Positions 6,401 to 14,332 of a stretch of 33,808 nucleotides of DNA are shown one piece after another. Below the pieces are notes generated by a model. That model saw only the letters and a list, made by a program, of their open reading frames with translations. It ran no database searches and was not told the DNA's origin. Numbering within the stretch: position 1 is the stretch's first letter; each line of letters starts with the position of its first letter. Made by a program: the position numbers and the translations under genes. Source of the DNA: a virus; the IMG/VR virus record IMGVR_UViG_3300050343_000058, positions 1 to 33,808 of that record, one strand, 5' to 3'.

Positions 6401-7586
6401 AAACACCTGCATTAGGGTCTCCAAATCTTGCGTGAGTATTAAAGCCAAAATCAAAGTTTTTATTATCAGCTAAAGAAGCTGATTGAAGAATGTCTAAATC
6501 ATCTACTTCTAGTGCTCCATCAATATCAACATCACCACTAAAATCTCCTGTAGTACCTGAAATAGTACCTCCTGTTACGTTTCCTGTTAAGTTACCAGTA
6601 AAACTAACTGCATTAATATCTCCTGAAAAAGTTGCATTATTTGAACTATCAATTCGTAATACTACATTACTAGAAGTAACTAAATCTATAGTATCATTTG
6701 CAGAAAATCCAATATAAGTATTTGTGTCGCCAGTATGTCTTATATATGAAGGTATTTGAAGTTCACCTGCAAAAGTAGCATTTTGTGAAGTGTCTATTGT
6801 TAATGCTAGTGTTTCTGCTGTATTAAATATTAAGTCACCTGTAGCTGTAGTTATTTCATTACCACCAGAACTTGTTATAATTCTAAAATCATAATCATCA
6901 GAGTTAGGTGCTTTTAAATCTATATAACCACCTGAAGCTCCACCTATTTCTATTCTACCAAAAGCAGAACCTTCAACACTTATTACATCATCTACATCTA
7001 ACGTTCCATCAATATCAACATTGCTACTAAAATCTCCTGTAGTACCTGAAATAGTACCTCCTGTTACGTTTCCTTCTAAATTAGCAACTAAACTAGCTAC
7101 TGCATATCCTGTTCCACTTGTGTCTACTGTTGTAACAGGTTCAACTTCTAATCCTTTAAATAATCTGTATTTACCTGTTAGAGCTTCTCTAAACAGTCCT
7201 GAGTATAGTGTAGTATCAGAAGGATGATATTTGCCATAAAAACCTATGTCAACTGCGTCTGTAGAAGTGTTGTTGTTTGCTAATACAATTAAAGGGTCTT
7301 TAACTGTTAATGTATCTGTTCCTACTGTTGTAGTGCTTCCTTCTACTACTAAGTTTCCGATTACTGTTAGATTGCTACCTATTTTAGCATCTCCAAAAAC
7401 GTGAAGGTTTAATCCTGATTCTGGTGTAACACCTATTCCTACTTGTGTTGTTGATACAAACATAGGAGAGTTGTTACCAAAACCATCAGTTAGTTGTTTT
7501 GCACTAACTGTTATATTTCCATTATCAGAAAACTTTACAAGTGACTGATAAGTATTTTTTATTTTATTTCCTGAAAGTGTAGCCAT
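3495..7586 (-). CDS. Long tail fibre with C-terminal intramolecular chaperone (peptidase S74)
   Basis: A 1363-residue fibre, the largest gene in the window. The middle is built of repeats that suggest a trimeric beta shaft: two copies of GNVTGGTISGTTGDFS followed by VDIDG-L-VDD, five ERMRI-(D/T/K)S(S/D)G motifs, and related T/R/S-IDS-S-N forms. The last 101 residues (from about 1263) are the endosialidase-type chaperone: GSDERLKKNI with the Ser and Lys needed for self-cleavage, QPKEFHFN, YIAQNEV, and the helix LMKAIQELKAEVDKLKQE. This domain normally trimerises the fibre and is then cut off. The fibre would recognise the host surface. The portal, connector and a 35-residue ORF lie upstream. 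Confidence 0.88.
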   Translation of the reverse strand: MATLSGNKIKNTYQSLVKFSDNGNITVSAKQLTDGFGNNSPMFVSTTQVGIGVTPESGLNLHVFGDAKIGSNLTVIGNLVVEGSTTTVGTDTLTVKDPLIVLANNNTSTDAVDIGFYGKYHPSDTTLYSGLFREALTGKYRLFKGLEVEPVTTVDTSGTGYAVASLVANLEGNVTGGTISGTTGDFSSNVDIDGTLDVDDVISVEGSAFGRIEIGGASGGYIDLKAPNSDDYDFRIITSSGGNEITTATGDLIFNTAETLALTIDTSQNATFAGELQIPSYIRHTGDTNTYIGFSANDTIDLVTSSNVVLRIDSSNNATFSGDINAVSFTGNLTGNVTGGTISGTTGDFSGDVDIDGALEVDDLDILQSASLADNKNFDFGFNTHARFGDPNAGVLKIWSNSSNYNFIQSESSSLIFYGKRDSDGTIYDMMRLNEEAGVKLYYDGDEKFVTTSTGISVTGNVSLPDNSKIILGDGDDVEMYWNGSTFVIETETALNGTSITTNVFRAYSGTYQYLDFNQSVQKFISLGNERFQVNQTGVTVTGAASITGNTTIGGDLAVDTDTLFVDASEDSVGIGLTNPSAYSVDTLVINTPDEKGITLVSSSTEKAYIAFQDGTGYLENFMSFDHAVSKMNFNVFDTSGDISFSLGEGVEKLTVDNTNVRVHDELIVDGNVGINEDNPDTRLHISDGNIGDPSTNAPVIRLENTSNNCNVLFTEGDVVGGLEFFSPQVFCTDIAYGGTVNAYIRAIHDGANSPAPVSRLEFGTGAFGLASTQMTIDSSGNTTFAGNVLITGTSDKGLRIKSGASALSYIDFSDADTGTPSGSIAYNNIVDAMTFATGGSNTERMRIDSSGFIKFNKTASTATAVASINHASNNFLYINGGSGGASFGDDSQSTRMIAFDSDFLRFDTTSLERMRITSDGKIQAQTAGGYYLTESTTNAFSITSNGANGYFAITDEYNSAERMRIDSSGNVGIGQTSIPSTVLLDLKERDAGSDLIIGLTAGTGARAQIRSIAQSTNNTAELSFYTVTGNAAGERMRIDSSGTTSIVKTSAGSSTTPLVVRNSASANVGTEARLFLSTVANDDRGAYISSIITSSSNDNALILATNTAGSGPTERMRIKSDGDVLLTEGNLTMSGDTPFIVLSNTAETESGITFLDSADAAQSAKITYDSGDKNLRFYNNAATVRISIDSIGRMSFNYAIQTDTRYYFYSNNNTAAATGVARNIKIHSSQYAGTHVQFRGSQGNGGTIGYSNLTASYNTTGSDERLKKNITNWDENILDKFKDIQPKEFHFNQQEDLEEKQKGYIAQNEVDKFPEAYPLLYDDVSKEDRHQFNPSGMVVYLMKAIQELKAEVDKLKQECKCN
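6537..6585. repeat. 49-bp exact direct repeat in the fibre gene, copy 1
   Basis: The 49 bases from ACTAAAATC to TTTCCT are identical to 7026-7074, with further similarity on both sides. They encode the repeated GNVTGGTISGTTGDFS shaft module. Identity at synonymous positions suggests recent duplication or recombination within the fibre. Confidence 0.85.
7026..7074. repeat. 49-bp exact direct repeat in the fibre gene, copy 2
   Basis: Second copy of the repeat at 6537-6585, 489 bases away (a multiple of three), so recombination between the copies would delete 163 residues of shaft without changing the frame. Confidence 0.85.
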
Positions 7587-7671
7587 CTTTATTTAGTTTT
7601 TGTAAGAAAGTATCTAACTTAGCCACATTACTTTCTTTAGGTTTATATGTTTTTATTTTTTTACTCTTCAT
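7564..7671 (-). CDS. Small basic ORF between connector and fibre
   Basis: A 35-residue ORF (MKSKKIKTYKPKESNVAKLD...). Its ATG overlaps the connector stop (TAATG at 7671) and its end overlaps the fibre start by 23 bases. Tight coupling on both sides supports translation; the Lys-rich sequence gives no functional clue. Confidence 0.45.
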   Translation of the reverse strand: MKSKKIKTYKPKESNVAKLDTFLQKLNKDGYTFRK

Positions 7672-8186
7672 TAAAGTACCCAAGAATTGAAATTAACATC
7701 TTTATCAGGGTACATATCTCCATTTGTAGAAGATACATATTCTGGATATAGTGTACTGTTATAGTCCATGTAATCCACAAATCTTCTAGTATAGAATTCT
7801 GCTGTTTCTGTAACTTTAGCTAACATCATTCTCATTTCTTCTAATGAAATAGTTTCTGAGTTTTCACTTCTATGTTTAAATACACCTCCATTGCTAATCT
7901 GATACATAGCAAAAGGAAGGTAAGAGCTTTGCGTGAACCAAGTAAGCATAGGTTTTACATAATCATCTAGTAATAACTTATAATCAGAATTACCAGCATC
8001 ATCTATAGTACCTGCTAATATCAAAGCTTGTAGTTTTTTATAGAGTAATCCTCCTAAATAGTTTTGAATGTGTGTATCTTGAGCTACTTCAATAAACTGT
8101 ATTAGTTTATCAGCATCTACATTTCCATCTATTATAGATTTTCTTTTTAAATCATTTATTGTTATAAAGAGTGCTTTCTGTGCCAT
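7671..8186 (-). CDS. Head-tail connector (adaptor) protein, gp6-like
   Basis: A 171-residue protein resembling the head completion/connector proteins placed next to the portal in Bacteroidota phages (DUF6712-like, by memory). Features are an N-terminal ALFITINDLKRKSIIDGNVDADKL segment, helical IQFIEVAQDTHIQNYLGGLLYKKLQ, and a second helical part LLDDYVKPMLTWFTQSSYLPFAMYQISNGG. Such proteins bind the portal ring and form the first layer of the neck. It lies two bases after the portal gene, consistent with that role. There is no catalytic motif. Confidence 0.65.
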   Translation of the reverse strand: MAQKALFITINDLKRKSIIDGNVDADKLIQFIEVAQDTHIQNYLGGLLYKKLQALILAGTIDDAGNSDYKLLLDDYVKPMLTWFTQSSYLPFAMYQISNGGVFKHRSENSETISLEEMRMMLAKVTETAEFYTRRFVDYMDYNSTLYPEYVSSTNGDMYPDKDVNFNSWVL

Positions 8187-8188
8187 AA

Positions 8189-9919
8189 TTATTTAGTTTT
8201 TGGATAAGCACCTCTGTTTGGCATATCTACTGGTCTAACTTCGACTTCTTGAGGATTGTTTGGTTCCTTAAATCCGTCTTGTACAGCATCTGAAGCTTCA
8301 ACTTCGGTATTTGGTGTTACTTTCTTTTTATATACTCTTCTTTCCCAGAAGTGATGACAATTTTTACCTCCTTTGAACTTAAACAGGTTGTATTTACTCT
8401 TGTTATGCCCTAATTCACTGTTTAATCCTTTAAAAGACATAAGAGTAATGTCTTCTTTTCTAAACACTAAGTTTTTACTTGTAAGAGACTCCATTTGTTT
8501 ACAGAATACTCTACTTTTATCAGAGTTTCTTACTGGACCATAAGAATATCTTATTTTATATCCAGAATTATCTTGACTTGACTTCTTATTAGGTTTAGCA
8601 TCATCTTCTGATACACTTAGTTTAGTTAAATCAAACTCTTCATTATCATTACCTACTGCTTCACTATGTATAAGTTCCCATTCATCAGAAACAACCTCTC
8701 CTAATACTTCTAGTTGATTGTACAAGTCATCTGCACCTTCATCTGATAAATCTAGTTCTTCTTGTGAACTTAACTTCTCTCCTGTTTCTTCTTCTCTTTT
8801 AACTTTAGTAGAAATGTTTTCTAATTCTGTAAATTCTATTGGTTGTAGAGTTACAAAGTATAAGCTTAAGTATATTTTATTAAATGCAAGTATTTCATCT
8901 AAACCATCTATAATATTTTGTTGAAATGGTCTGATAACTATATTGTCCATAAGTATAGAAGCAGTTCTAAGTTCTTCTGCATTATTTCCAAACCCTGTAT
9001 TGTCTTTTATACCTAATAATATAGGAGAAACAATACCATGACCAAGCATTATTTTTTCCCTGCTTTCGTCAGCCAAGAATTGATACTGTGCGTGAGCATC
9101 TGGTAAGTGAATAGGTTGTAAATCTGCTTGAGTTTCTGTAGACTCATTAAAAGTAAGTATGAATTTACCTGCATTTGAAGAGCCACTAAACTTATCATAT
9201 ATTTTATGCTCAATAAGCTCTTGAGTTTCTTCATTAGGTACTCCATTGTTAAAGTTTATTAATAAAGAAGGTTGTAATCCATTCTTTATATTGTTTATAT
9301 GATAATTACTTACTTCTTCTTCTAATTCTGCATATTGTAAGCAAGACTGGTAGTCTACTGGAGAATAATAGTAGAATCCTGACCTGTATGGTTTAAACAC
9401 ATATATTTCTATAACCTCTTTTTTAGAACCATTACCAAAAGAAGGTATTCTTTTAGGTTTGTCACTAGGACTCATTTCAGACCACTTAGGATGGTAGTAA
9501 TAAGCTTCTATTTGACCTTTTTTAGCTTTTTCTGCTCTAAGAGTCTCCATAGGAAAGTGTAGCACCTTCACAATGGCTGTTTTACGCTTGTTATAGACCA
9601 CTTGAACAGCAGATTGACCTAACATCTTATAATCGTTTACAACACGCCTTAAATCCTTTTGTTTTAAGAGCATTTTCATTTTGGCATACATCTCAGGTTT
9701 TATCTCACTGTCTGTAGCTTCTAGTCCTCTGCCATAAATCATATCTACAATACCATTTATACATCTAGCATTTGTAGGACTGCCTAAGTATTTATCTATA
9801 AGTTCATCAAAGTAATCATTGTTATCTCCGTATTGAACCCAGTCTTTTCCGTAGACTTCTTTTATTTCTGGTATTTCATAACCAGATAAATTGACTACTC
9901 TAATATTTTTATTTTCCAT
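8189..9919 (-). CDS. Portal protein with a MuF-like C-terminal extension
   Basis: A 576-residue protein. Residues 1 to about 350 have the features of phage portals: YGKDWVQYGDNNDYFDELI, the helix-rich SPTNARCINGIVDMIYGRG, YKMLGQSAVQVVY, and FGNNAEELRTASILMDNIVIRPFQ in the stem region. After an acidic linker (about 365-445) comes a separate domain: RVFCKQMESLT..., ITLMSF..., GGKNCHHFWERRVYKKK, resembling the end of SPP1 gp7/MuF head proteins, which usually finish with an NCRHxW motif. It would form the dodecameric DNA gate at the capsid vertex. The fusion could replace a separate minor head gene, none of which is seen in the window. Confidence 0.8.
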   Translation of the reverse strand: MENKNIRVVNLSGYEIPEIKEVYGKDWVQYGDNNDYFDELIDKYLGSPTNARCINGIVDMIYGRGLEATDSEIKPEMYAKMKMLLKQKDLRRVVNDYKMLGQSAVQVVYNKRKTAIVKVLHFPMETLRAEKAKKGQIEAYYYHPKWSEMSPSDKPKRIPSFGNGSKKEVIEIYVFKPYRSGFYYYSPVDYQSCLQYAELEEEVSNYHINNIKNGLQPSLLINFNNGVPNEETQELIEHKIYDKFSGSSNAGKFILTFNESTETQADLQPIHLPDAHAQYQFLADESREKIMLGHGIVSPILLGIKDNTGFGNNAEELRTASILMDNIVIRPFQQNIIDGLDEILAFNKIYLSLYFVTLQPIEFTELENISTKVKREEETGEKLSSQEELDLSDEGADDLYNQLEVLGEVVSDEWELIHSEAVGNDNEEFDLTKLSVSEDDAKPNKKSSQDNSGYKIRYSYGPVRNSDKSRVFCKQMESLTSKNLVFRKEDITLMSFKGLNSELGHNKSKYNLFKFKGGKNCHHFWERRVYKKKVTPNTEVEASDAVQDGFKEPNNPQEVEVRPVDMPNRGAYPKTK

Positions 9920-9920
9920 A

Positions 9921-10274
9921 TTATATTACTATGTATTCGTCTTCAGAACCAGCACCATATTCAGTGTACTTGTTCGTATTTAATGTGTGTATTACTTCAT
10001 CATTTGTTTGAGAAGTTACATAAGCCTTATCTCTATACCATAAATTACCACCTTTACTGAATTGTAAGTAGTAAGCAGTTTCATCTTTTAATATAGTAGA
10101 AGCTAATGATACAGAAACAAAGTTTCCATTGTCAGAAGCTGTAAGGTCTGTTAGTGTTTCGCTTTTGTTTGTTCCGTCTTGTGTTATAGTAAGATTTATA
10201 CTTGACAAAGACGTTTTGTCTCTAGGGATTATATTAATCGTCTGAGAATCTGTATTTGGAAGTAATCTTATCAT
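9921..10274 (-). CDS. Small beta-rich structural protein
   Basis: A 117-residue protein dominated by Thr, Ser and Ile in alternating patterns (INLTITQDGTNKSETLTDLTASDNG), suggesting a small beta sandwich. It ends one base before the portal start and follows a terminator, so portal, connector and fibre may be read from a promoter near here. Proteins of this size and composition are frequent next to fibre and portal genes in marine flavophages; a virion role is plausible but unproven. Confidence 0.55.
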   Translation of the reverse strand: MIRLLPNTDSQTINIIPRDKTSLSSINLTITQDGTNKSETLTDLTASDNGNFVSVSLASTILKDETAYYLQFSKGGNLWYRDKAYVTSQTNDEVIHTLNTNKYTEYGAGSEDEYIVI

Positions 10275-10311
10275 AATAAGATAACTGAAAAGTATTGATT
10301 TTGTTTTATAT

Positions 10312-10338
10312 AGAAAAAGCCCTAATTAAAGGGCTTTA
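10312..10338 (-). terminator. Rho-independent terminator after the tail-tube-like gene
   Basis: On the minus strand AAAGCCC and GGGCTTT pair around TTTAATTA, followed by TTTC. It comes directly after repeat array B and closes the head/tail-tube unit. Confidence 0.75.
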
Positions 10339-10342
10339 TATC

Positions 10343-10371
10343 TATTATGTTTAAGAGTGTACTATGTTTAA
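10343..10371 (-). repeat. Repeat array B: two copies of the TTAAACATAGTA element
   Basis: Copies at 10343-10354 (one mismatch, ATAATA) and 10360-10371 (exact), 17 bases apart. The first transcribed copy supplies the TAA stop (10368-10370) of the tail-tube-like gene, exactly as at array A (both read AAC TCT TAA), and the array is followed at once by the terminator at 10312-10338. Confidence 0.8.
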
Positions 10372-10895
10372 GAGTTCACAACAGTAAACCCAGTAGTTGT
10401 TGGGTCAGCATCAATAAGAAATTAGCAGGAATCTTTTCCATCCCTGTTAATGTTAATGTGTATCCACTTAAATCTCCCATAGCACCACCTGTTACAACAG
10501 TTCCTCCTGAAACATCCATTCCATGCTCTAATCCAGACAAGAAATAGTTTCCGTTATTATCTTTTATGATAACGTGAGGTCTTCCCCAAGAAAGTAATTT
10601 TAATTCCTTGTGGTCAGCAACAGTTAGTTTGTGTAAAGAAAGTTCTAGTACTTGCTCAAAAGCAGTTGTTCCATTCTCTCTACTAGATTGAATGTTTTGT
10701 GTAAAAGATGAAGTTCCTTTAATATCGTATTCGTAAGCACTTGGAGAACCAGCAACAGCTTCTATAGAATCTGTGTTAGTTGTGTCATAAGCGATAGTCT
10801 CCTATTGTGCCATAATTAACAAAGTAAACTTTATCTAATCCACCAACGCTGTCTTTACAAGGCTCTGTTCTATATAGTGATAAATTACAAGACAT
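10368..10895 (-). CDS. Major tail (tube) protein-like, two compensating frame changes
   Basis: Read as one gene it gives 175 residues: MSCNLSLYRTEPCKDSVGGL..., then AYEYDIKGTSSFTQNIQSSR, LHKLTVADHKELKLLSW, NYFLSGLEHGMDVSGG and a C-terminal IDADPTTTGFTVVNS. The pattern (two early Cys, a glycine-rich C-terminal half, YTLTLTGMEKIPANFL) fits the tail-tube or major tail proteins of Bacteroidota phages. The sequence needs a +1 change near GACTATCGCTTATGAC (about 10787-10802) and a -1 change near TTTCTTATTGATG (about 10416-10428); the two cancel. I regard these as probable sequence errors. It lies directly after the capsid gene, which is an unusual place for a tail tube. Confidence 0.65.
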
Positions 10896-10921
10896 ATTAT
10901 TAGTTTTTTAAAAGTTAGTAT

Positions 10922-10951
10922 TAAAAGGGTGAGTGGTTAAGCCCACCCTTT
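10922..10951. terminator. Terminator after the major capsid gene
   Basis: AAAGGGTG and CACCCTTT pair around a short loop and are flanked by T runs on the minus strand (CACCCTTTTAAT). The hairpin starts 13 bases after the capsid stop and may reduce read-through and protect the abundant capsid mRNA. Confidence 0.7.
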
Positions 10952-10963
10952 ATTTAATTATTA

Positions 10964-11896
10964 TTAAGCGTTTACTCTGTAAACGATATCAGATCCAATT
11001 CCGTATTGAACTCCACTTGTAAACCTCATAATTACTCTTACATTTTGAGATCCATCTAAGTCAGCCATATCGATAACTTTCACTTCATTATGGTCAGATA
11101 ATAATCCTGTTCCAAAGAATAAGTTAGATTTTTCAGCTGCAACAGCAGTATCATCAGCTAATCCATTAGCAACAAATAATTTAACACCATCAAAAGAAAG
11201 TGATCCATTATTCCACCATTGAGTTCCTTGAGAATTTACACCGTTTGCACCTAATCCAGAAGCACCAAATCCACCTAAGCTTCTTACATAAGCTCTAGCG
11301 ATGTTTTGAGATACATATACATACATATCTTCTTTTCCATATAATGAAGATGGAATTGCATCTACGATAGAACCTAATTCAGCGATTACGTTAGCAGAAG
11401 TAATTGCAGATCCAGTTACATCAATAACATCAGAATCAGCAGCTAATAAAGTAGAGAAACCATCAAATTCACCAGCAGTAGCGTTAACACCACTCCAGAT
11501 ATTTTGCTCAGTTTTCTCAGCAACTTTAGAAGCAACGTGAGAGATTAAGAAGTCACTAAATTTAGGAGGTAATTTATCAAATGAAGAATATCCCATTTGA
11601 ATAGCTTCCCAGTCTGAACGGAAGTCTTTCTTACATAGCTCTATGTTAACTTGGAATTCTTCTGGTTGAAGGATTCTTTCAGTTAATGTGATTGTGCCTG
11701 TATCAGCAAAGTCACAAGAAGCGTTAGCAATTAGTCCACTAGAAGAAACTTTTTTCATTACTTCTTTGAACTTTACGTTTGGTTTTACTGTAATTCCACC
11801 ATTGTCTATAGTAGAACCAGATAATAATGCAGCAGAGATATACTTTCCAGCAAACTCTCCAGCATAAGTACTTGTAATTGAAGTTGTAGTAGCCAT
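10964..11896 (-). CDS. Major capsid protein
   Basis: A 310-residue protein beginning MATTTSITSTYAGEFAGKYI. The N-terminal arm, the ILQPEEFQVNIELCKKDF core, the FDKLPPKFSDFLISHVASKV helix, the AELGSIVDAIPSSLYGKEDM stretch and the C-terminal VRVIMRFTSGVQYGIGSDIVYRV match the HK97-fold major capsids of marine Bacteroidota phages. Codon use is richer in G and C than in its neighbours, with few rare codons, as expected for the most abundant product. The leader is a 35-base almost pure A/T tract ending AATAATAAAAAATG, typical of very strong translation starts in this phylum. Scaffold and protease lie immediately upstream, a terminator downstream. Confidence 0.9.
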   Translation of the reverse strand: MATTTSITSTYAGEFAGKYISAALLSGSTIDNGGITVKPNVKFKEVMKKVSSSGLIANASCDFADTGTITLTERILQPEEFQVNIELCKKDFRSDWEAIQMGYSSFDKLPPKFSDFLISHVASKVAEKTEQNIWSGVNATAGEFDGFSTLLAADSDVIDVTGSAITSANVIAELGSIVDAIPSSLYGKEDMYVYVSQNIARAYVRSLGGFGASGLGANGVNSQGTQWWNNGSLSFDGVKLFVANGLADDTAVAAEKSNLFFGTGLLSDHNEVKVIDMADLDGSQNVRVIMRFTSGVQYGIGSDIVYRVNA

Positions 11897-11924
11897 TTTT
11901 TATTATTTATTTATTTATTAATAT

Positions 11925-12410
11925 TTATGATATTTTGTTTAAAACCCTATCCATTATAGTTTGAGGTCTCTTTTGAGCATAAAGATTTAAGCTCTTTTTT
12001 TCTACAGAAGATTCTGGATCGTGAGCAATAGGCTCAACAGCAGGTTCTTGAGAAGATAATTGTTCTGGAACTTCGTTCATTTCTTCTTCGCCTTTAAGGT
12101 TTTCTATTAAAGCTTTCATTTCTGCCATAGCTTTTTCTAGATCTTCTTTAGTAGCGTACTTGTCCATTGGATCTTCTTTTACCTCTTCGATAATTTCATC
12201 CTCTTCTAATTTTTTCTACAGCTTCAACTTCATCAGACAATTCTGTTTCTGATTCAACTGCTTCTACTTCTTTGATTTCTTCACTTGAACAACTTCTTGT
12301 TCTTTTACTTCTATCAGAAGTTTCATTTTTAGCTCATTTCTGGAGCTTTAGAGATGACTTCTTCACTTAGAAGTACATTTTTGAATTTCTCTACTATTTC
12401 TTGCTTTCAT
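11925..12410 (-). CDS. Scaffold-like acidic protein before the capsid gene, frameshifted
   Basis: The last 80 residues are open without interruption (from 12167): MDKYATKEDLEKAMAEMKAL, then an acidic linker and SLNLYAQKRPQTIMDRVLNKIS. Upstream to the ATG at 12408-12410 the other frames read clear coding fragments (KNVLLSEEVISKAPEM, EIKEVEAVESETELSDEVEA, EEDEIIEEVKEDP), so the true protein is about 160 residues with several single-base indels. It is Glu-rich, helical and placed between head protease and capsid, the usual site of a scaffolding protein that is removed during head maturation. Function is inferred from position and composition. Confidence 0.6.
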
Positions 12411-12464
12411 AATAAAATTTTATATATAGTTAATTAATTAGTTATCGATCTGTTGTATTTTTGG

Positions 12465-13931
12465 TTAGTTAGCAGCACTACAAGCATCACAATCATTATA
12501 TAAGGTTGCTGATTCTATATGGTGTTCTCCGCTAGCAGAAACATTGAGTACAGTATAACAATTACTGTGTCCTGAGTTCTCAAACTCTAAGTAGTACACG
12601 TTACCAACTACAAGTTGAGTATCGTGTAAATGTATCTCTTTATGCATTGAATGACCACATCTTTGTACCCTATAATAATACTCATCTCCAGAAGGACTTT
12701 CTCCTTTTATTTTGCCTATTCCTTGAGCCTGTAATGAACCATCACAACACTTTGTTGAATAAGTTCCGTTAGCACATAAACATCCCCTTCTATCCCAACA
12801 AGGACTCTTAGTAGTTGCTCCAGCTTCTACCGAATGTGATTCACAAGGCATATACCACATCTTTCCTTCATACTCATGTTCGTGTATTAATTCACATCCT
12901 ATATCTTTAGCCATCTCTAATGCTTTCTCTTCAGAAGAGTATGCTAATCTATCATCTATAATAGCATAATCATCATTTATTATTTCAGAGTATAATGCAG
13001 TAACCGAATTGTTTACTTTCTTATCTATCCTTTTAAGTTTAGATATAGCCCAGTTAACACCAGCAGAACCACCCCAAGCATCCCACATTATTCCTCCACA
13101 TCCTTCAGAGTATGGTACATCTTTGTTTTGTTGATGTCTTTTAAAACTAGCCATTCTAGCAATCGTGGACCTTGTTATTTTTTGTTTATTAGCTAATTGT
13201 GAAGCTCTTCTCCAGCCTACGGAAGTTCCACAAGAACTACCATTTTCCTTTTTATACTTTAAAGCTCTCTTTGCATTGTTTACTGCACCTTGTGGATAAT
13301 CGTTATATGATTCTAATTCTACTTCTTGTGAATCTAAGAATGCTTCTTCCATTTCATATAATTTAGATAAAGCTTCCATTTCATCAAAGTCTTCTTCTAC
13401 ACTTTCTTTTGGTCTTTCATCTAACTTATCAGCAAAGAAACCTTCTATAGAGAACCCTTTTACTTTACCTTCTTTTACAAAGTTGTTCCATACTTCATCA
13501 TTATTTACTTTTACAGATACCATCCAAGTTCCTATAGGTAAATCAAAACCATATTTTCTTGACTTGTCTTTCTTTTTATCTTCTATAATCCAAGATTCTA
13601 CAACAGATAACCCATTGAGTTTAACGTCGTGTTCTAAAGTTGAATTGTTTTGTTTGCCTCTTGATAAGAATAATTCAGATGCTTTCCTAACAGTATCCTC
13701 ACTAAAGAATATATTATACTCATCTTCTCCATTAGTTCTGTATATTTTTTTATTAGGTATAAGAGCAGCACCCATTAAGATTCTTTTCTCTTTATCTACT
13801 TCAGCAAGTTTTACTTGTTGTTTCTTTAATGCAATAAAGTCTTCTTCTATTGCTGGATTCTCGACAACGCTTATAGCTTCTATTCCACTAAATTCGTTCT
13901 CTTCATCAATATATAGTTCTATTGTTTTCAT
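12465..13931 (-). CDS. Head maturation protease (XkdF-type) with extra C-terminal domains
   Basis: A 488-residue protein. Residues about 45-170 resemble the XkdF putative phage serine proteases: ILMGAALIPNKKIYR, FFSEDTVRKASELF, STLEHDVKLNGLSVVESWII, GTWMVSVKVNND, KGFSIEGFFADKL. Then follows a module of about 85 residues (YPQGAVNNAKRALKYKKENG ... ARMASFKRHQQNKDVPYSEG, WDAWGG, WAISKLKRID) that I know as a common insertion in Bacteroidota phage head proteins. The last 130 residues hold a Cys-rich region (CWDRRGCLCANG, KCCDG, CDAC) with His, possibly metal-binding. It would cleave scaffold and capsid arms. It lies directly before scaffold and capsid genes. Confidence 0.75.
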   Translation of the reverse strand: MKTIELYIDEENEFSGIEAISVVENPAIEEDFIALKKQQVKLAEVDKEKRILMGAALIPNKKIYRTNGEDEYNIFFSEDTVRKASELFLSRGKQNNSTLEHDVKLNGLSVVESWIIEDKKKDKSRKYGFDLPIGTWMVSVKVNNDEVWNNFVKEGKVKGFSIEGFFADKLDERPKESVEEDFDEMEALSKLYEMEEAFLDSQEVELESYNDYPQGAVNNAKRALKYKKENGSSCGTSVGWRRASQLANKQKITRSTIARMASFKRHQQNKDVPYSEGCGGIMWDAWGGSAGVNWAISKLKRIDKKVNNSVTALYSEIINDDYAIIDDRLAYSSEEKALEMAKDIGCELIHEHEYEGKMWYMPCESHSVEAGATTKSPCWDRRGCLCANGTYSTKCCDGSLQAQGIGKIKGESPSGDEYYYRVQRCGHSMHKEIHLHDTQLVVGNVYYLEFENSGHSNCYTVLNVSASGEHHIESATLYNDCDACSAAN

Positions 13932-13966
13932 AATATGATAACTTTTATTTTTGTATTTTGTTTTAT

Positions 13967-14251
13967 TTATCCTATTGTAGCTGTTGAGTCTATTTTTCTA
14001 TCTAGTTCTTGTGCTGAACTAACATCAGAACTTAACACATAAGCTTTTATTGGTTCACCAAACCTAGCACCAACCACACCAGCTAATTGACTACCTGCAC
14101 CTTGACCTACTACGTTGAAGTCTGGAGCTGATACAGAAATAGAACCTACTCCACCTCCACCAGCAGCTTCTACAGGAAGTTTAGTAGACATAATATCTTG
14201 TACTTGCTTCAGACCAAACGCTCCAACTGCTGCTGCTGTGCAATATTCCAA
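13967..14251 (-). CDS. Tail tape measure protein, C-terminal fragment
   Basis: An open stretch of 94 residues with no good start (TTG at most) that continues the tape measure ORF in another frame. It carries the typical end of Bacteroidota phage tape measure proteins: GAFGLKQVQDIMSTKLP, a Gly/Ser-rich linker, APDFNVVGQG, then AYVLSSDVSSAQELDRKI and STATIG. Together with 14333-16012 it makes one gene of about 680 residues broken by about three single-base changes between 14230 and 14410. Confidence 0.75.
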   Translation of the reverse strand: MEYCTAAAVGAFGLKQVQDIMSTKLPVEAAGGGGVGSISVSAPDFNVVGQGAGSQLAGVVGARFGEPIKAYVLSSDVSSAQELDRKIDSTATIG

Positions 14252-14332
14252 GGAATAAGGCTGGTGGACTACCTAACGCAGCAGTAATAGCTTCTTTAGT
14301 ATTCATTATAGCCATAGCAACTGCTAACTGCT

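Noticed and set aside
3873-7227. Plus-strand ORFs of 60-75 codons opposite the fibre gene
   Set aside because: They lie wholly opposite a clear minus-strand gene, are rich in Ser and Pro as antisense of repeats usually is, and have no leader or promoter.
9049-9246. 65-codon minus-strand ORF inside the portal gene
   Set aside because: Shadow frame of the portal with no independent leader.
13291-13299. Perfect DnaA box TGTGGATAA as origin
   Set aside because: It is a single site inside the protease gene (coding DYPQG) with no further boxes nearby.
13483-13938. Plus-strand ORF of 151 codons opposite the head protease
   Set aside because: Low-complexity Ser/Phe/Ile-rich antisense frame of a well supported gene, without a promoter.
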